Origin: Holothuria scabra
Taxonomy: Eukaryota; Echinodermata; Holothuroidea; Aspidochirotida; Holothuriidae
Length of the DNA stretch: 64,000 nt
Assembly: GCA_037179385.1 (NCBI GenBank)
Contig: CM074193.1
Coordinates: 2,547,931 to 2,611,930, forward strand
Direction: 5' to 3'
Shown here: piece by piece, positions 1-12,843 of the stretch
Layout of the letters: each line of letters starts with the position of its first letter
Position numbering within the stretch: position 1 is the first letter of the stretch
The notes under the pieces: generated by a model
The model's input: the letters and a program-made list of their open reading frames with translations, nothing else
Told to the model about the DNA's origin: nothing
The model's database searches: none
Program-made: the position numbers and the translations under genes

Positions 1-2081
1 ATTTTATGGACGCTGATTTCCAAATTTTAATATATGTGATTTTATGACTTAAATTAAACTAAACGTTTGATTGTCTTATGAATGACAAAGCGTGCTATGA
101 GCTGGCGGAATAAAGTGGGTCAGAGCCCTCAGTCTATCGATATATATAGACATTTCATAAACGGGCCGGGAGGTTGGACAAAACCCCAAGCTTGGGTCAG
201 TTCAAAGACTGTCTACGTGGAACGCCACCATAACACGTGATGTATGTATTATTTATAAATATCAGTAAAAAATGGTCCCTGTCCTCTCCCCCGCTGGATG
301 CGACCCTATTCAAAACGTACACCTTTGTAGAAGAAAGAATTTTTATGTTTTGCTTGTAATTGCTTGTAACGACCGCTCTGGTTACAAATTTGTTCTTCAA
401 CCAGAAGAACTTAAGACGTAAACCCAACCCAACCCAGAGGATTTTTCCCCTGAATTTTTTTCACCCCGTTCAATACCTTGTCTGGATGTGAATTTGTATC
501 TCAGTCTTGTCCATCAGTCCATGTTGTCCAAAGTTGAAAAGCTGAGCAACAAATATCAGTAAATTAAAGTGCCAAATTGCGACGATCTTTTATATTTTCA
601 GTTTACACATCTACTCTACACAAATGCAGGAATATTTATACTTATGATCTTGTGGCCCAGCCATGTCTTTCCCTGAACTGGTTTGATGGCGATAGGAAGA
701 GTGATTCGGTGGCGCTCTATATAGATTGACAGCGCCAGTGGCATGGTGGCTAAGTGTCGCTATTTCTGTGGATTAGTCATATATAGGCTAATCGAATCAA
801 TGAACGAGTTACGAAAAGTTAAAGAATGGTGGATATGATAAGTCACCCTAATGGAGAGGGGTTACACGCGTTCAAATGCAATGCGGTACAACCTGAAAAC
901 AAAGAAAAGTCTTCAATGTTTTAGTTAGTGAAATGCATTCACTTATACAATAACGTCATCGTGAGGGGAAATGAAATTAACCATTGGTGCTTCTATACAC
1001 GAAATCTAGTTAACATAAAGAGAATGAACTCCAAAATGTTAAATATCTTCACGTAGATACCATTCCCGGAATTTTGTTACCGTAATATAAGGCGGGAGGG
1101 GAATATATCCTCTATTCATTCTGGCTAACGAGACAGCTTAAAGAAAATGCAGATGTTCCAGGAAGTCAGATATCTCTCTTATGATTGTGTGATCGCCTAG
1201 TGTTTTAGCCTGTAAACGATTTATTAAGACCGTCGACACAGCGGTGTCAAATTTCAGCCGGGGCAACTTGGTGGTAAATTCTAAACTTGGGCAATTATAT
1301 TAAGGCGCTCCCTTACAGAAATATTGACTCTCGCACGTCTATGCTCTCAGTCAACAACCTAAAGTTTTGCCTTTCGTTGTAATTTTCAAAGAGATACTCG
1401 TTTTATTTACTATAGGCATATATCTGACTGACTCTGCGTGTAATAATCGGTTATTTTCTTGCCTGTTTGAATAAGCCTATTTCAGAGCCTTTGAACATTT
1501 TTTGTGATATCGAAACCTTATAAATATTTATTTCATAAATATTTTACTATTGTGTAAATCAATGTAAGCTTTTGAGTCGAGTAAATGGCCAATCTTATTT
1601 CAACATAGGTTGCATTCGAGCTGAATATGATCTAAAACTGTAAAGAGATAGACGCTTCTTTTTGAGTGAAAAACAGATTGCAGCCATCTAATGTGATAGG
1701 CCTATATAGTACAAAACTTCCAGGGCAGGCTAAAATGAACAAAGTCTATTAGGGTACTCGATCCTGGATTGAAATAGTAAGGGTCTTTCAGGGTACCGTG
1801 TTTATCCAAGTTAAATTAAGAAGCCTTGTTTTATCACAATCGCTTTAGGGTTTCTCAATACCCGTTCTTTTATTTTCGCTTGAGGTAATTACTCATCAGT
1901 TATTTCCATTAGACCGTAACTATGCTTATGGGGCAGTCACAATGCAAAATGTGCGCCCTTTAATAGAGGGATAAATGGCAAAGAGGTGATTGGTCAACTA
2001 GTCGGATAGGCCTAAGTGTGATTCTTCAACACACTTGAGATGAATTTTACTGCCACGGTGTGATCCAACGCCACATAAGCT
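1..2081. other. intergenic, no gene recognised
   Basis: AT-rich non-coding sequence. Open frames are short and show no protein family I recognise. Two TAGGCCTA palindromes occur near 1697 and 2007. No tRNA, rRNA or long repeat was seen. Confidence 0.6.
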
Positions 2082-2498
2082 GTGTTCCCATTTGATCCAG
2101 TGAGGTGGATCTTGATCTACCGAGGTGGATCAAACACTAATGGGAACGCAGATCAACAACACTCACTCAAGATCAAGATCCACCGATTTTGATCGACCGT
2201 TCGGGGTAGATCAGATCCACCGCGCTGGATCAAAGTTTGTAATGGGAACACATCGGTAGATCAAGTGACCCTGGATCTCCGGTTACACTCATGTATGTTT
2301 TTGTGATACATCGATACGAAATGCATGGCAGGCCAACTTGTAAACATTGGTGACCTTTTCGCGCTTGCGCAATGTGTTCATAAAACACGTTTGATCTACC
2401 GCGCTCACTCAAATGGGAACGCGGATCTCGATCAAGGTAACTGATGTTGATCCACCTCGGTAGATCAAGATCCACCTCCCTGGATCAAATGGGAACAC
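2082..2498. mobile_element. MITE-like element with ~50-bp terminal inverted repeats
   Basis: The left end (2082-2134) and the reverse complement of the right end (2447-2498) share GTGTTCCCATTTGATCCAG, then GAGGTGGATCTTGATCTACC and a further GAGGTGGATCAA, with a single mismatch in the first 40 bases. The interior repeats the same words in both orientations: TGGGAAC near 2142, 2242 and 2413, and many GATC-containing blocks. There is no coding capacity, so it looks like a non-autonomous DNA transposon or foldback element. I could not identify a clean target-site duplication (left flank ATAAGC, right flank GGCTAT), so the superfamily is unassigned. Confidence 0.8.
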
Positions 2499-5400
2499 GG
2501 CTATAGCCTAAAGGTCAGTAGTGCGTTACCGCATGTGTCGTGTTAGTTCCTTCAAAAAATGACGTCAGATGACAGCAATGCATAAAGTAAAGGCCTATGG
2601 GTTTTCTAAATCTTTCATGATTGAACCGTGATCCTACAAGAGGGTCGTCGGGACAAAAGCAAAGCCCCAAGCCCCGGATAAATCTCCAAAAAGGCAAAGT
2701 AGTAAGCTTACCATTTCTTTAAAGCATTTTAGTTTGTATAGCAAAAAACACCCACTTTATTTCTCTACGGTAGGCTACCCGACTGTGCTATGAGACTGCA
2801 TCGTGTAAATCCTCTATGCAGAGAAATGCCGTGGATGATAACAAAGTGTGGGAAACAGGCCATAAAATGCGAATTAATTGAAAGACTTTAATAAATGCTC
2901 TGAATTAATTTTTATTATATGAATATTTTAAAGGCAACAAGGCCGTACGTTTTCGCTCGATAGAGACAAAGTTTAACAAAAAATGGAGCCCGTTGCACCA
3001 ACGCACCACTTATCTGATCGTGATGGACTACTTTACTCTTCAGTTCAGGCTGGCCACCGTTTTTGTCATACCTCGTAAATCAAGATAACGTAAGAAGTGG
3101 CCCATGTCCAGTCAAGATTTAATAACTTATAATCCAAACTGGCTGTACATCGAACAGCTTTGGGTCGGTAGTAATTCGCTCCTTCCCGTCTTGCGAATCA
3201 ACCCTAATCTTGACATTTCTAAAAAATTTTATGCCGCGCCGAGACCATTGCAAGATTGTCTGGAGTCTGGACCGACGGTGAAGTATTGTCGTATAAAGTT
3301 CTAGCCTTACGCACGATGTCATCTTGACACACTGTGTACGTGCTTGGAAACCTAATCCTGGCAGCCCTCGTTTCCAACCGAAGCAACAGAGTTCAATTTC
3401 GTTCACTATCTTCTGATGTGACCTCCATATGGAAGTTCAAGTTTAATACACTCCGTATTACACAGCCAGAACTGATCTGTGAACTGCCGTCAACTCGGTG
3501 TGCGTATTATTCAAAGTGGGGCGACGTGTTGTGCATGCTCGCTTGCCGTGACACTAGGAACAAAAGATCGTCTCTTTTGGTAACTCGGCCACAGACCGTA
3601 CGAAATCTCAGAGTCAATATTGAACGAGAACTTGAATGAAGGCACGTCCACAATCCGTGGTGTGATTCGGTCTCGCGCAGAGGCGGTGGTTTAAATTTTG
3701 ACTACGCTGCTGGTGGAATTAGCATACTTAGTTTATCGTTCTTTCGGGAGTTTAATACACATAACACAGATTGTGCAGTACTTAGTAGACACTGTCTGAC
3801 CAAGTTGCTTATGAAAGCATTTTCGATACTCATTGCCACTCACAATCGGATTATAAATTTAACCTTTATCTGGATAGTATTATTTCATGATAAATTTTCA
3901 AAGGAAAGGGATGTAATATCGGTTTATCCTAGTGAATTCATCGGTTATCCGATTGCTGCAGCTTGTGATATTTTCAACACAAAATCTTCGAAATTTAACT
4001 TCAGTAGGCCTATCTGAACACGGAAGGTGAGTAGACATTAAAAATCAAAGTATCTTAGGATCGGCTATATCGTATCTATACATTTCTTTATCATATAGGG
4101 ATATGAAATACTTGACTTTAGAGTTTTTGCTCCATTTTTGGTCTCCTGTTCTATCCTGACACTGTGAATCTAATGTTTAGCCTACTAGTTACTTTTGCAG
4201 CAATCATGATATTTGGGCTTACCGGTATCGGTGTTATTACAGTGCCACCATCAGCTGTTTGGGAAACGTAAATTCACTGTACACATTACACAACATTGTA
4301 TTTAAACTTGCCTAGTGTATGAGTTCTTTAATGTTGTATGTTAGTGCATGAAAAAAGTTAGGTCCCATTCGATCAACTATCCATGAAGATGTCTTGATTG
4401 CTTCATTGTGCAATGCCGTTTAGAAAGGGTAGGCCTACATTTCTGCCCTGCCAGATTCCAAACACCCACACGACTGACATCTTTTCCTAGCAAAATTAGC
4501 AAAACCTGTAAAGATGTAGGTGACACTGCCTGTCTGTCCGCACGGTAAAGCCCAACACTGCATTCATAACAATATAACTAAATCATCTAAGTAGGCCTAC
4601 TGTAGAAGGCTCCTAAATATTAAGGCTACAACTGAAGTCTAAGTCTAAGGTATATTCGGTGGCTACGGCACACCAACCCGTTCAAAAATTTGGGAACTTC
4701 AGAAGGAGAGAACTGTTCGTGTTCTTTTATACTCTAAACTTTTGTGAATGTTAGCAGGACAAGGGAAAAAAGTTAAATGATGGTGAATTAGATCTCCAAA
4801 TCCTTAAAGTTAATTTAAGCAAATAATGCACATTTGGAATTAAGTTATTCATTCAAAGCAACGTTGAAAGATAGGCCTATATTATTGTTAAATCAGTCTT
4901 GTAGCAACTTGACGTTTGACCTTTTTCATATTCTTAATTAATTATAATCCCAATAGATAGGCTGCTCAATTACAGAAAGTCCCATTGCTAGCCTATGGTC
5001 GATGGTTGTACTTACCTAAGGCTATCACCCATAGTAATGACAGGTCTATCATGCGAATCGTTTTGAGACCACAGAAAATCGGTTTAAGACAACATAACAA
5101 TTGTGCTCTCCCCGGGCCTTAGTTGCATCAATTTTTTTTTCGAGAATGATAGAGCGCCAAAGTTCTAAATATTGAGCATTGTGCACTTATATAAACTGCA
5201 TTTTAAATTCACAAGAAAGGGATTTTTTTCAAATTCTTTGTATTATGAGGCCAACAAGCTGGGCAAAATAATCAGGAAATTCATTGAATATTAGCAATAT
5301 TAGTGACATTTTCTGTAACTATTACCGCAGCTGCCCTGATATTAAATTGCTATTTACTAAACCTAGCCTACTAGTATACCTTGCCCCAAATTCCTTATAC

Positions 5401-7209
5401 TCTGGTTTTATTATCAGCTCGGCCGTCAACGTCAATATATAGGAAAACTGACTCTCAGGCGTCTGTGATGTCAAACAATTTACCGTATAAATGTTCGATC
5501 GGGTGATTATTTGTGCGGAAAAACATTTCGTTTTCAAAGGTAGAAAGGATGAAACATTTTAGACTGTTTACTCGTTTAAGGGATCCGAATGATTCGTTAT
5601 GGCTACACGAGAAAGACTAGGATTAAGTAAACCATTCAGTTATAAGCCTGCACATTTGGTGTCTCAGGTAGTGTTAGTGGATATGTCGCAATGGGTCAAG
5701 TGTCCTTAAAGGGAAAACACAACTACTCTAATCATAAATGCTAATCGCAAATGATGTTTTAGCCAAGTGACCACGGCGACGTATAATATCCTTGTTGCTA
5801 TTAAATTTTATCGTTTTACTCTGTAATTTTAATGATTAACCTTCGGAGTAAAATATTCATTTTCCTCAGAGACAAATAAGATACATTCAAGAGAGATAAA
5901 AGGTGATTTTGTCATTTTACCCAATAAAAGCATATCTAACCCAAAGATATTGCCCAGTCAACTAAAAAAACATGCATCTACCCGAGATTTTGTTTGAATT
6001 TGTATGGCTGCATCCCCACCCCTACCCTAGGATAACCCACTGGCGGCAGTCACCATATCAACTGCGCCGTGTTTTGGATGGAGTTAAAGGTTTCAATTTA
6101 ACTAAAACTTGGGTTTGGATTTAAAAGTAATGATAAATATCGTATCTACTCTGGTTCATGTCAAACTCACCTTGTATTTAAAATGTCATCAATAAATATT
6201 TTAAATCCTGCAATACATACAGTACATGCAGGTTTGCTGATTATAATGGATGAGAATAAGTCAAAGCATACACTTCTTCTCTTTAACTCGGGTGTTGTAG
6301 TCGATTTACTGTTAGGTATGAGGTCAGCTGCAGTCAAAGTAGGGAAAACAACAGAAAACCAGAAATTGCCAGTTCTGTAAAAAACATTTATTCTTCTACT
6401 GCCATCATATACGATAGACAAGTTGACAAAAATGCATTACGATCTAATTCTGTCACTGGTTAGATTTTCAGTCTCAAAGCGAATTCGTCACTTTTTCCAA
6501 TAAATATTCAAGCCGGGAAATAAAACTTTAAAATTTTCCTGGAATTTGTGTCTGCTTAAATCAATTTCTTTAGCATAATTTCTGAATATGTAGTAAACAA
6601 TTCATTCCCAATCTTCGAGGTAGCCGACAGTAGAAAAAAATCAAGCGCATTAGGCAAGATTAAACAATACTGTGAATGTTCATATGTTAAAAGCCATATC
6701 TTCTCACCCAAACCGTTCCAATTCCCCTATTTCAATTTCTTAAGCCCTCCCAAAAACGTCTTAAACTCGTCCTCATCCAGACACAACAGTGTACTGCTTG
6801 AGGGCGAGTATACAACTTACAAGACTCAAAATGTATTACGAACACTCCCAGATTAGTACATGCTGTGTAAAATGGGCTACAGTACTCTGCATTTATTTAA
6901 AATTTGCTGTCCATCAAACAGCTGTTCAAATTGAGATTTCTAGGGATTACCACAAAAAGTCGTTTGAGATGAGAATTGATTGCATTTAAGTTTCGTCTGG
7001 GAGGTGAATTTCAACGTATTTAGTCGACATTTTGTAGAATCGTGTTAAATACCTTCAAACTTATTGATAAAACAACTACGTAGGCTACATGCAATGTTTC
7101 AAACGAAGTTCAGGTTTTTGAAATTACGTATTTATGCTTCTTGAAAGGTTCAATGATTTCATTCACTATCTTACTTATTGCAAAGCACCACTGTCAACTG
7201 AGGTAAAAA
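2499..7209. other. intergenic, no gene recognised
   Basis: Non-coding AT-rich sequence. The longest open frame (3334-3639, +) has no recognisable domain, no splice context and no relative elsewhere in the window. TAGGCCTA occurs near 4005, 4430, 4593 and 4873. A TTAAAGGGA word at about 5707 resembles a MITE terminus but has no matching inverted partner nearby. Confidence 0.55.
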
Positions 7210-7214
7210 GTAAA

Positions 7215-7460
7215 ACAGGTAAAGAGGAAATGAAGTCAGCCCAACTTGAAGTAGTACATTGTCCTGTTTCATGATTGGCCCTTCAGAGTCACGTGACGGT
7301 AATTTTTCTCTTCAAATTTGAAATTAAGTAAGCGTTACTGTTTGGTTCATCGTGATAGTGAAGTAATTCAATAAAAGGTACTGTACTTTGAAGAGAAATA
7401 ATAAGAAAATTGTGAAATTTAGCCGTAGTTCGGAATGACCGCTCTTGTCCACAAATTAAA
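7215..7460 (+). mobile_element. degenerate copy of the TTAA-flanked MITE family (family A)
   Basis: This stretch follows the same order of words as the better copies at 33063 and 37012: CCCAACTTGAAGTAGT, then GTCCTGTTTCATGATTGGC, AGTCACGTGAC, TTTTTCTCTTCAAAT, CTTTGAAGAGAAATAA and a final GACCGCTCTTGTCC. The terminal TTAA sites are eroded. It has no coding capacity. Identity to the other copies was judged by eye. Confidence 0.6.
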
Positions 7461-10400
7461 GAACAAACAACTATGCACATCCTCATTTCAAAGACTTGGT
7501 TGTTGTTATTTCCTGAATTTTCAGAAAACAGCTCAAGAATCATACGACGGATTAGAAACACTCCATGCATGTAGGCCTATAGCGATAGTGCCCACTTATA
7601 CCTACGCTGACCTACGATGTTACAAAATGTGAACATTAAAATTAATTATAAGTTGGAGGTCAGAAAAATGAAGGAATAACGATGGAAAGAGTGCATTCAA
7701 TCATTGATGAATTGATAGCATTTCAAAGGCACTTCCCCTCAGTCCCTGTCCCGTTCAAATATTAATTATCTTCAAATATAAAATATTGGCAAATCCCCCC
7801 CCCCACCCCAGCCACCACCACCCAATACACACACCTGCACAACCCTAAGCTAAACTGCATGCCTGCATGGAACTATCTCTGCGAAGATTTTTGCTCTAGT
7901 TACGCTTAATGGTCTGATCGTGTTATCGTAAAGACTAAAAGTCAATGTTCAGGTTTAAATCCAAAATGTCAAATAAAAATGGCAAGGCAAGTAATATGAT
8001 TTAATTTCACCATAAGGAACTGCTCCGTTGCTAAGTAACTATTTTCGTAAACAAATACTACTCGCATTGAGTCTATTTTAATTTGTGAGACATGCACCCA
8101 CATTTTCCTTTCCTTTTTTTTAATTTATTTCTTCCTCCCTGTGCAAAAGTATGTAGAGCATGGTTTAACAAATTTATATTTCTTTACAATAAATAAATAA
8201 AAATAATGAATGTACAAGAAACGAGAAATGTTATCAAAGCCCAAGGCGTAATAAGTAATTAAAACAATGGATAATAAAAAATAAACCAGGAAAATAATGT
8301 AAGGAAAAATATTACTCGCGGAAAATGTGACTTATTTTTATATCATAATATGTCATTATCGTTTACCCTCTATATATCCGTCCCCTGATGTGAATGTTAC
8401 ACACGTGAGAAGTGTGGGCTTCAAACCTGTACATATGGAACAGATTGCATATTCAAAGGTAGTGACGTTTGCTTATTATTGAGATGTACCGTATATTCGC
8501 TCGCATGACGGACCAATGATGTAAATGGTCTCAGGGCCGTGAGGTTGGTCAAGTGTTGTCCTTCAGTGGACGTAGGCACATAGCTTCTTTGGGAAGCAGT
8601 TTAGAGCTTGGTTTCGCCGAATGGCCCTTTGTCAGAGGGTCGGGGGGACTTAAGCAAAATACCCGCTCCCATCATTTGAGCACTATGTTTTAAAATTGCG
8701 TTTCACCGTCTCAGTCCTTTCATCATTGCCCATTTACGTTCATTGTATTATACTTCAGACTTTATCGCTTCACAAAACGAACAATCAGACAATGTCGTCA
8801 AACCAAACAAAAATAAGAAGCGACTCAGTTTTGGCGTTGGCTCTCTGCAAATGAGTTCTTAATTTCTCTCTGTGTTACTTTTCTGTACATCCCTTCAATG
8901 ATACAAAAGCTCCTCTGCATGTCCACAGAAAAGAGAGGTTTGATGATCATGGGAGCTTTGGGATTGATGTACTGTTGAAATAAGTTGACGGATTTTGGTG
9001 GAAAACAGTCTCTAACACCTGCATTGATGAGATAAACGAAAAAATAGTGTCTGTTCTGCGAGGAAGTTGAAAAATGTGAACGACTCTTTTCAAGCGATCG
9101 TCACATTTTTACAAACATTTTTGTGTAAGTCTAATAAATTTGCTTTCCTTTTTCGGCTTTGTTAAACCTTAGATTCTGTATCTTTCAGATCTCTGCTCGG
9201 ACTTCATGGCAGCTTCCTCATGTCTAGTGGACTGAATCAGTCACTACTTATCAAACATAACTGATGTACTGTAGTCCTGAAGATCCGTCGCATCTTATAA
9301 CTTCCGCCATTAGGTCACGTCTGGTCAAGACAGATTACTTCTTTGCAATCCAAGGTCGTTTGCCGACTTTTAAAGATATTTTTTCTCGAAGAAAAGGTCG
9401 TGTTCTTCCAGTTTTCATGCCGCAGTATTTTACAGACGGTTTACCCTTTTGAAAACAAAATAAGATAACAAAGATGAGCCGTTTGCTATTTTGTTGATAG
9501 GATGTGACAGCCAACGCGATGAGCATAGAAGAAAAAGTGATATATGCAACAGATAAGCACCCTTAGTGACCCTAATATAAAGACCTGACAGTATGGAGCC
9601 GCGAGAATAGCGCAAAACTACTTATCCTGAACAAAATTCTGTAGGCTTAGTTTAGTCAGAGAAAGGTATGTAGCAGATGCAAAAACAGATCGGTGAGTTG
9701 ATCTTCCATGAGTATATAGAGTGTTTTCATACGTAACACGAGTTTGTTGATGGCGCTTTTCATGTAGCGTATTACCTGCAACATCATATTTTCAACTATT
9801 ACATAGAATAATAATTATACGTAATATTACTCTGAAATCATCATTAAAGGTAAAATAACCAATTAATACTTCCCTGTACAGACTTTCCGTAAGTTAAAAT
9901 TTGTGGGGGCGAATTGTGACTATTTTCAAAAGTTTTCAAAGAAATCATAACAAAATTAAAAGCAATATTAAGGATTATGATATAGAGAAGAAAAGCCGTT
10001 TACCGCCTTCCCTGGAAAATTGCAAGTTCGACGTGTTCCCTTTGCCAACTTGGATATAGTGTTAGTGCCGTAGTTCAATAAAACGAACTTTTCGCTTGCA
10101 TGGATTTAGCAATGCATTGGTTTGCTCAATAATCTTCTTTGCTTTTTAGTCACAGTTGCGGGCAAAATATCGCTCATTGGTTGCCTGCTTTTGGAACAAT
10201 CGGTGTAACATGCCTTTCATTTTATTGGCCGAATCGAACTGCTACGAGTTTATGTTAGAAGTGTACATTTTTTATTATCCCTACAAAATAATAAGCAGAA
10301 ACACCATTGAGTTAAAAGGGCATCATTCGATATTACTCGGAGGCAAAATTCCTCTCGCGTTTGACTATAGCTATTCGACCAAGTGACTTGTTAAGACGTT

Positions 10401-11082
10401 TTGTATCCCATGTCAAAAGATCTCAAAGGCTTGTATGCGTTTCGGTTTTGAGGGCGGTAGACTGAATTTTCCATGAACAACATCACAATCAAACACCGGA
10501 AGGTCATATTTCCAAGTGCAATTGTGTATCCATTCAATTTCATTGCTGTTTACTTTTTCTTTCGAGCTGCAACTTTTTATGTGCTTCTCAGAAAATGCGA
10601 TATGACCGACGGTTTCACTTTAGTTTGAGCCTTTGGGAATGCACTACTTTTCTGCACTTTCGGTAAACTGAATAAATGGACATAACATTTCTCTGTAGTT
10701 TGTGGATGATTGCCAAACACGTAGTCTTATCATTTCGTAGAATACATCGAACGAGATATGCTAGCTCAGCTCAGTGGGCCTACGTTGAATCACTAGGTCT
10801 ATTGACTACATGGATAAAATTTTCGAACTTGGTTTGTTTTTCACCAACAAATTTTTATCTGATATAATACACAAATTCAAGTAAACATGGGGTCAAAATT
10901 TCATAAATATATTGAAAGGTTGCAAAGTGTATTTTATAGGCTACATTCAACTAATAGCTCCTATTAGCTTGTTCCTTTGCTGAGATATTAAAAGTCAGTC
11001 AGTCAATTAATTCACTTAAATCCAAGTAGTCTATTGCGCAATTATTTGTGACATTTTTTCTTGTAATGCAAGCCAGTGAGCC
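7461..11082. other. intergenic, no gene recognised
   Basis: Non-coding sequence with a C-rich run (7795-7825), AT-rich stretches around 8160-8350 and one TAGGCCTA near 7572. No open frame here resembles a known protein. Confidence 0.55.
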
Positions 11083-11165
11083 ACAACTGGTAAAAGGCCG
11101 TGGCCGGCTTGACTTGAACCAACCGGTTGAAAACTGGGCCGTAAAGCCATCTAACCTGAACTCCT
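11083..11165 (+). repeat. short interspersed repeat (family C), copy 1
   Basis: The segment GGCCGGCTTGACTTGAACCA, then GGTTGAAAACTGGGCCGTAAA and CCATCTAACCTGA, recurs at 38304-38365 and 43170-43240 in the same orientation and at 15855-15950 reversed. The 38304 copy contains GGTTCGAAAC, which fits an RNA polymerase III B-box, so a tRNA-derived SINE origin is possible. No A-box was seen. Confidence 0.6.
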
Positions 11166-12466
11166 ATACTCAAATTACCTGCTTTGTTTCCTTTTGATGT
11201 AAATAATGCCTAGATGACCTTGAACGTTTCCTGTTCTATTGCATAAAATGTTGTACAATTGTTTTGTCAAATCACGTCATAATAGTAAGAATGCAACCAC
11301 ATTTTGGTTAAAGGGGTAGTAGCGTTCAGAGAAAGAAGTGAACAAAGAAGGATAAAAACTGTAATTTGAGTAGAACTTACTTCTATGACATCACAAATTA
11401 TTGCTCAATCTTCCACTTCAAATTTGGTGACGGTAAACTTTAACATTTTTATGACTCAGCTCAGGAACTTCTTGTGAAGAAGGTGAGAATTGTAATATTT
11501 GAATTCATTTTGCGTAAAAAAAAAATGTATGCAGTTATTTTTGTTTTGAAATATTTCAGTCTTATATTACATATTTTAAAAGGTCTATAACAGTTTTATC
11601 AGCTAACAGAAAAGTGCACTTCTCTCCAAATGTTTGTGTGAAGATGTATTTTCCTATAGCAATAATGTTTGTATTGTAGTGTTCCAAAACAACCTTCTCC
11701 AAGTTATCATATAGTCATCGAGTAGTCTGCTAAAGACCTTCACCTGATATACAGTATTTTGACCAGACGTGTAGTATTTATATTTTCATTGACCTCGCAG
11801 TAAATACCCTACCGCAGTTCAGTATAATTTTAGCTCGTTCTCAACATCTCTCCGGAAGTACCTACTGTCTGGCTATTGTCTTGTTCGTTAAACCGCGATG
11901 TTTAAAGGAATTTTCCGGAAACGGTTCCTAAATCACCTTAAAAAGAAATTTACAATTTTTTAATCATTAGAAAAATATAAATATTTCTAAATTTGGGAAA
12001 AATTACGAGAAATTAATTTTTTACGGTAAAGTATGACCAGCGGGATGTACGAGCCTAGCATTGCGAAACTGCACTGTTATGACGTAGAACCGGCAAATGT
12101 GTTGGCACGGCATACTATCGAAGCCACTGCTAGCTGTATCTGTTTTGTACAGGTGAAGTGACAGAATTACGCATGTAAAGATCGTTAGCACAACCGGGTT
12201 AAACAAGCCAGTCAAATTTTTACTTTCATAATTATTGTGAAGAGAAAGACAGCGTCAAAGGGGAGAATAAATATTCAGCCTCAATTTCTTACGTTGGATC
12301 GAATTCTGACATCGAAACTCAGTGTACCGTAAGCCTCACTTGGGGTAACGTTACAACATCTTTTAGCCCAGGCTAGGCTATAAGATAGGCCTAACGTTAA
12401 CCTATGCCTAACGTTACTACTACTACTGTATTGCTGCCTTCCGGTCTCGTTTAACCAGAAGGTATC
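11166..12466. other. intergenic sequence upstream of the THAP gene
   Basis: No coding sequence recognised. A TTAAAGGGG word at about 11309 resembles a MITE end, but no partner was found. Just upstream of the THAP gene (12380-12430) there are repeats of AACGTTA and a TAGGCCTA, probably 5' UTR or promoter. No convincing TATA box can be assigned. Confidence 0.45.
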
Positions 12467-12843
12467 ATGCCACAGTGCCAAGCCTTTGGTTGCAGCAACA
12501 AGGCGGGGGGTACGACTGCAGATGGTGACAGAATATCCTGTTTCTCAATCCCTGATCCGAAAAAGAACCAGGCTTGTGTGCAAAATGGTTACATGCAATT
12601 GGAACTGACAAGTTCAACCCAAATACGTATGTGTACCATGTCGATCGGGTTGTCTGCGACCAACACTTTAGCAAGGACTGCTTTGAAGAGGATATGATGG
12701 CGAAACTAATGGGAACAACGCCAAAAAGGAAAAAGCTTGTGCCTGGTGCAGTTCCAACCATCTTTTCTTTTCGGGAACGTACATGTAAACCAAAGGACCG
12801 TCCAAACACGGCAAAAAGAATCCAGGCAAAGGAGAGGAAAGAG
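12467..12843 (+). other. exon 1: THAP domain, with an internal one-base frameshift
   Basis: The ATG at 12467 opens with MPQCQAFGCSNK, the C-x4-C half of a THAP zinc site. From about 12574 the domain continues in another frame with CAKWLHAIG, then VCDQHF (the C-x2-H half) and GAVPTIF, the conserved THAP C-terminal motif, at about residue 95. Spacing and order fit a normal domain of about 90 aa. The first frame drifts into nonsense after DPKKNQA, and the second frame has a stop at 12553, so one base is missing between about 12566 and 12576. The donor is AG|GTGAAT at 12844. The missing base may be an assembly error or a true lesion; no second copy of this exon exists in the window to decide. Confidence 0.85.

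Noticed and set aside
3334..3639. 101-codon plus-strand frame
   Set aside because: No family recognised, no supporting context; a chance open frame in non-coding DNA.
11309..11910. Further TTAAAGG-ended MITE between TTAAAGGGG (11309) and TTTAAAGGAA (11898)
   Set aside because: The two words are in the same orientation and the flanking bases are not complementary, so they do not form terminal inverted repeats.
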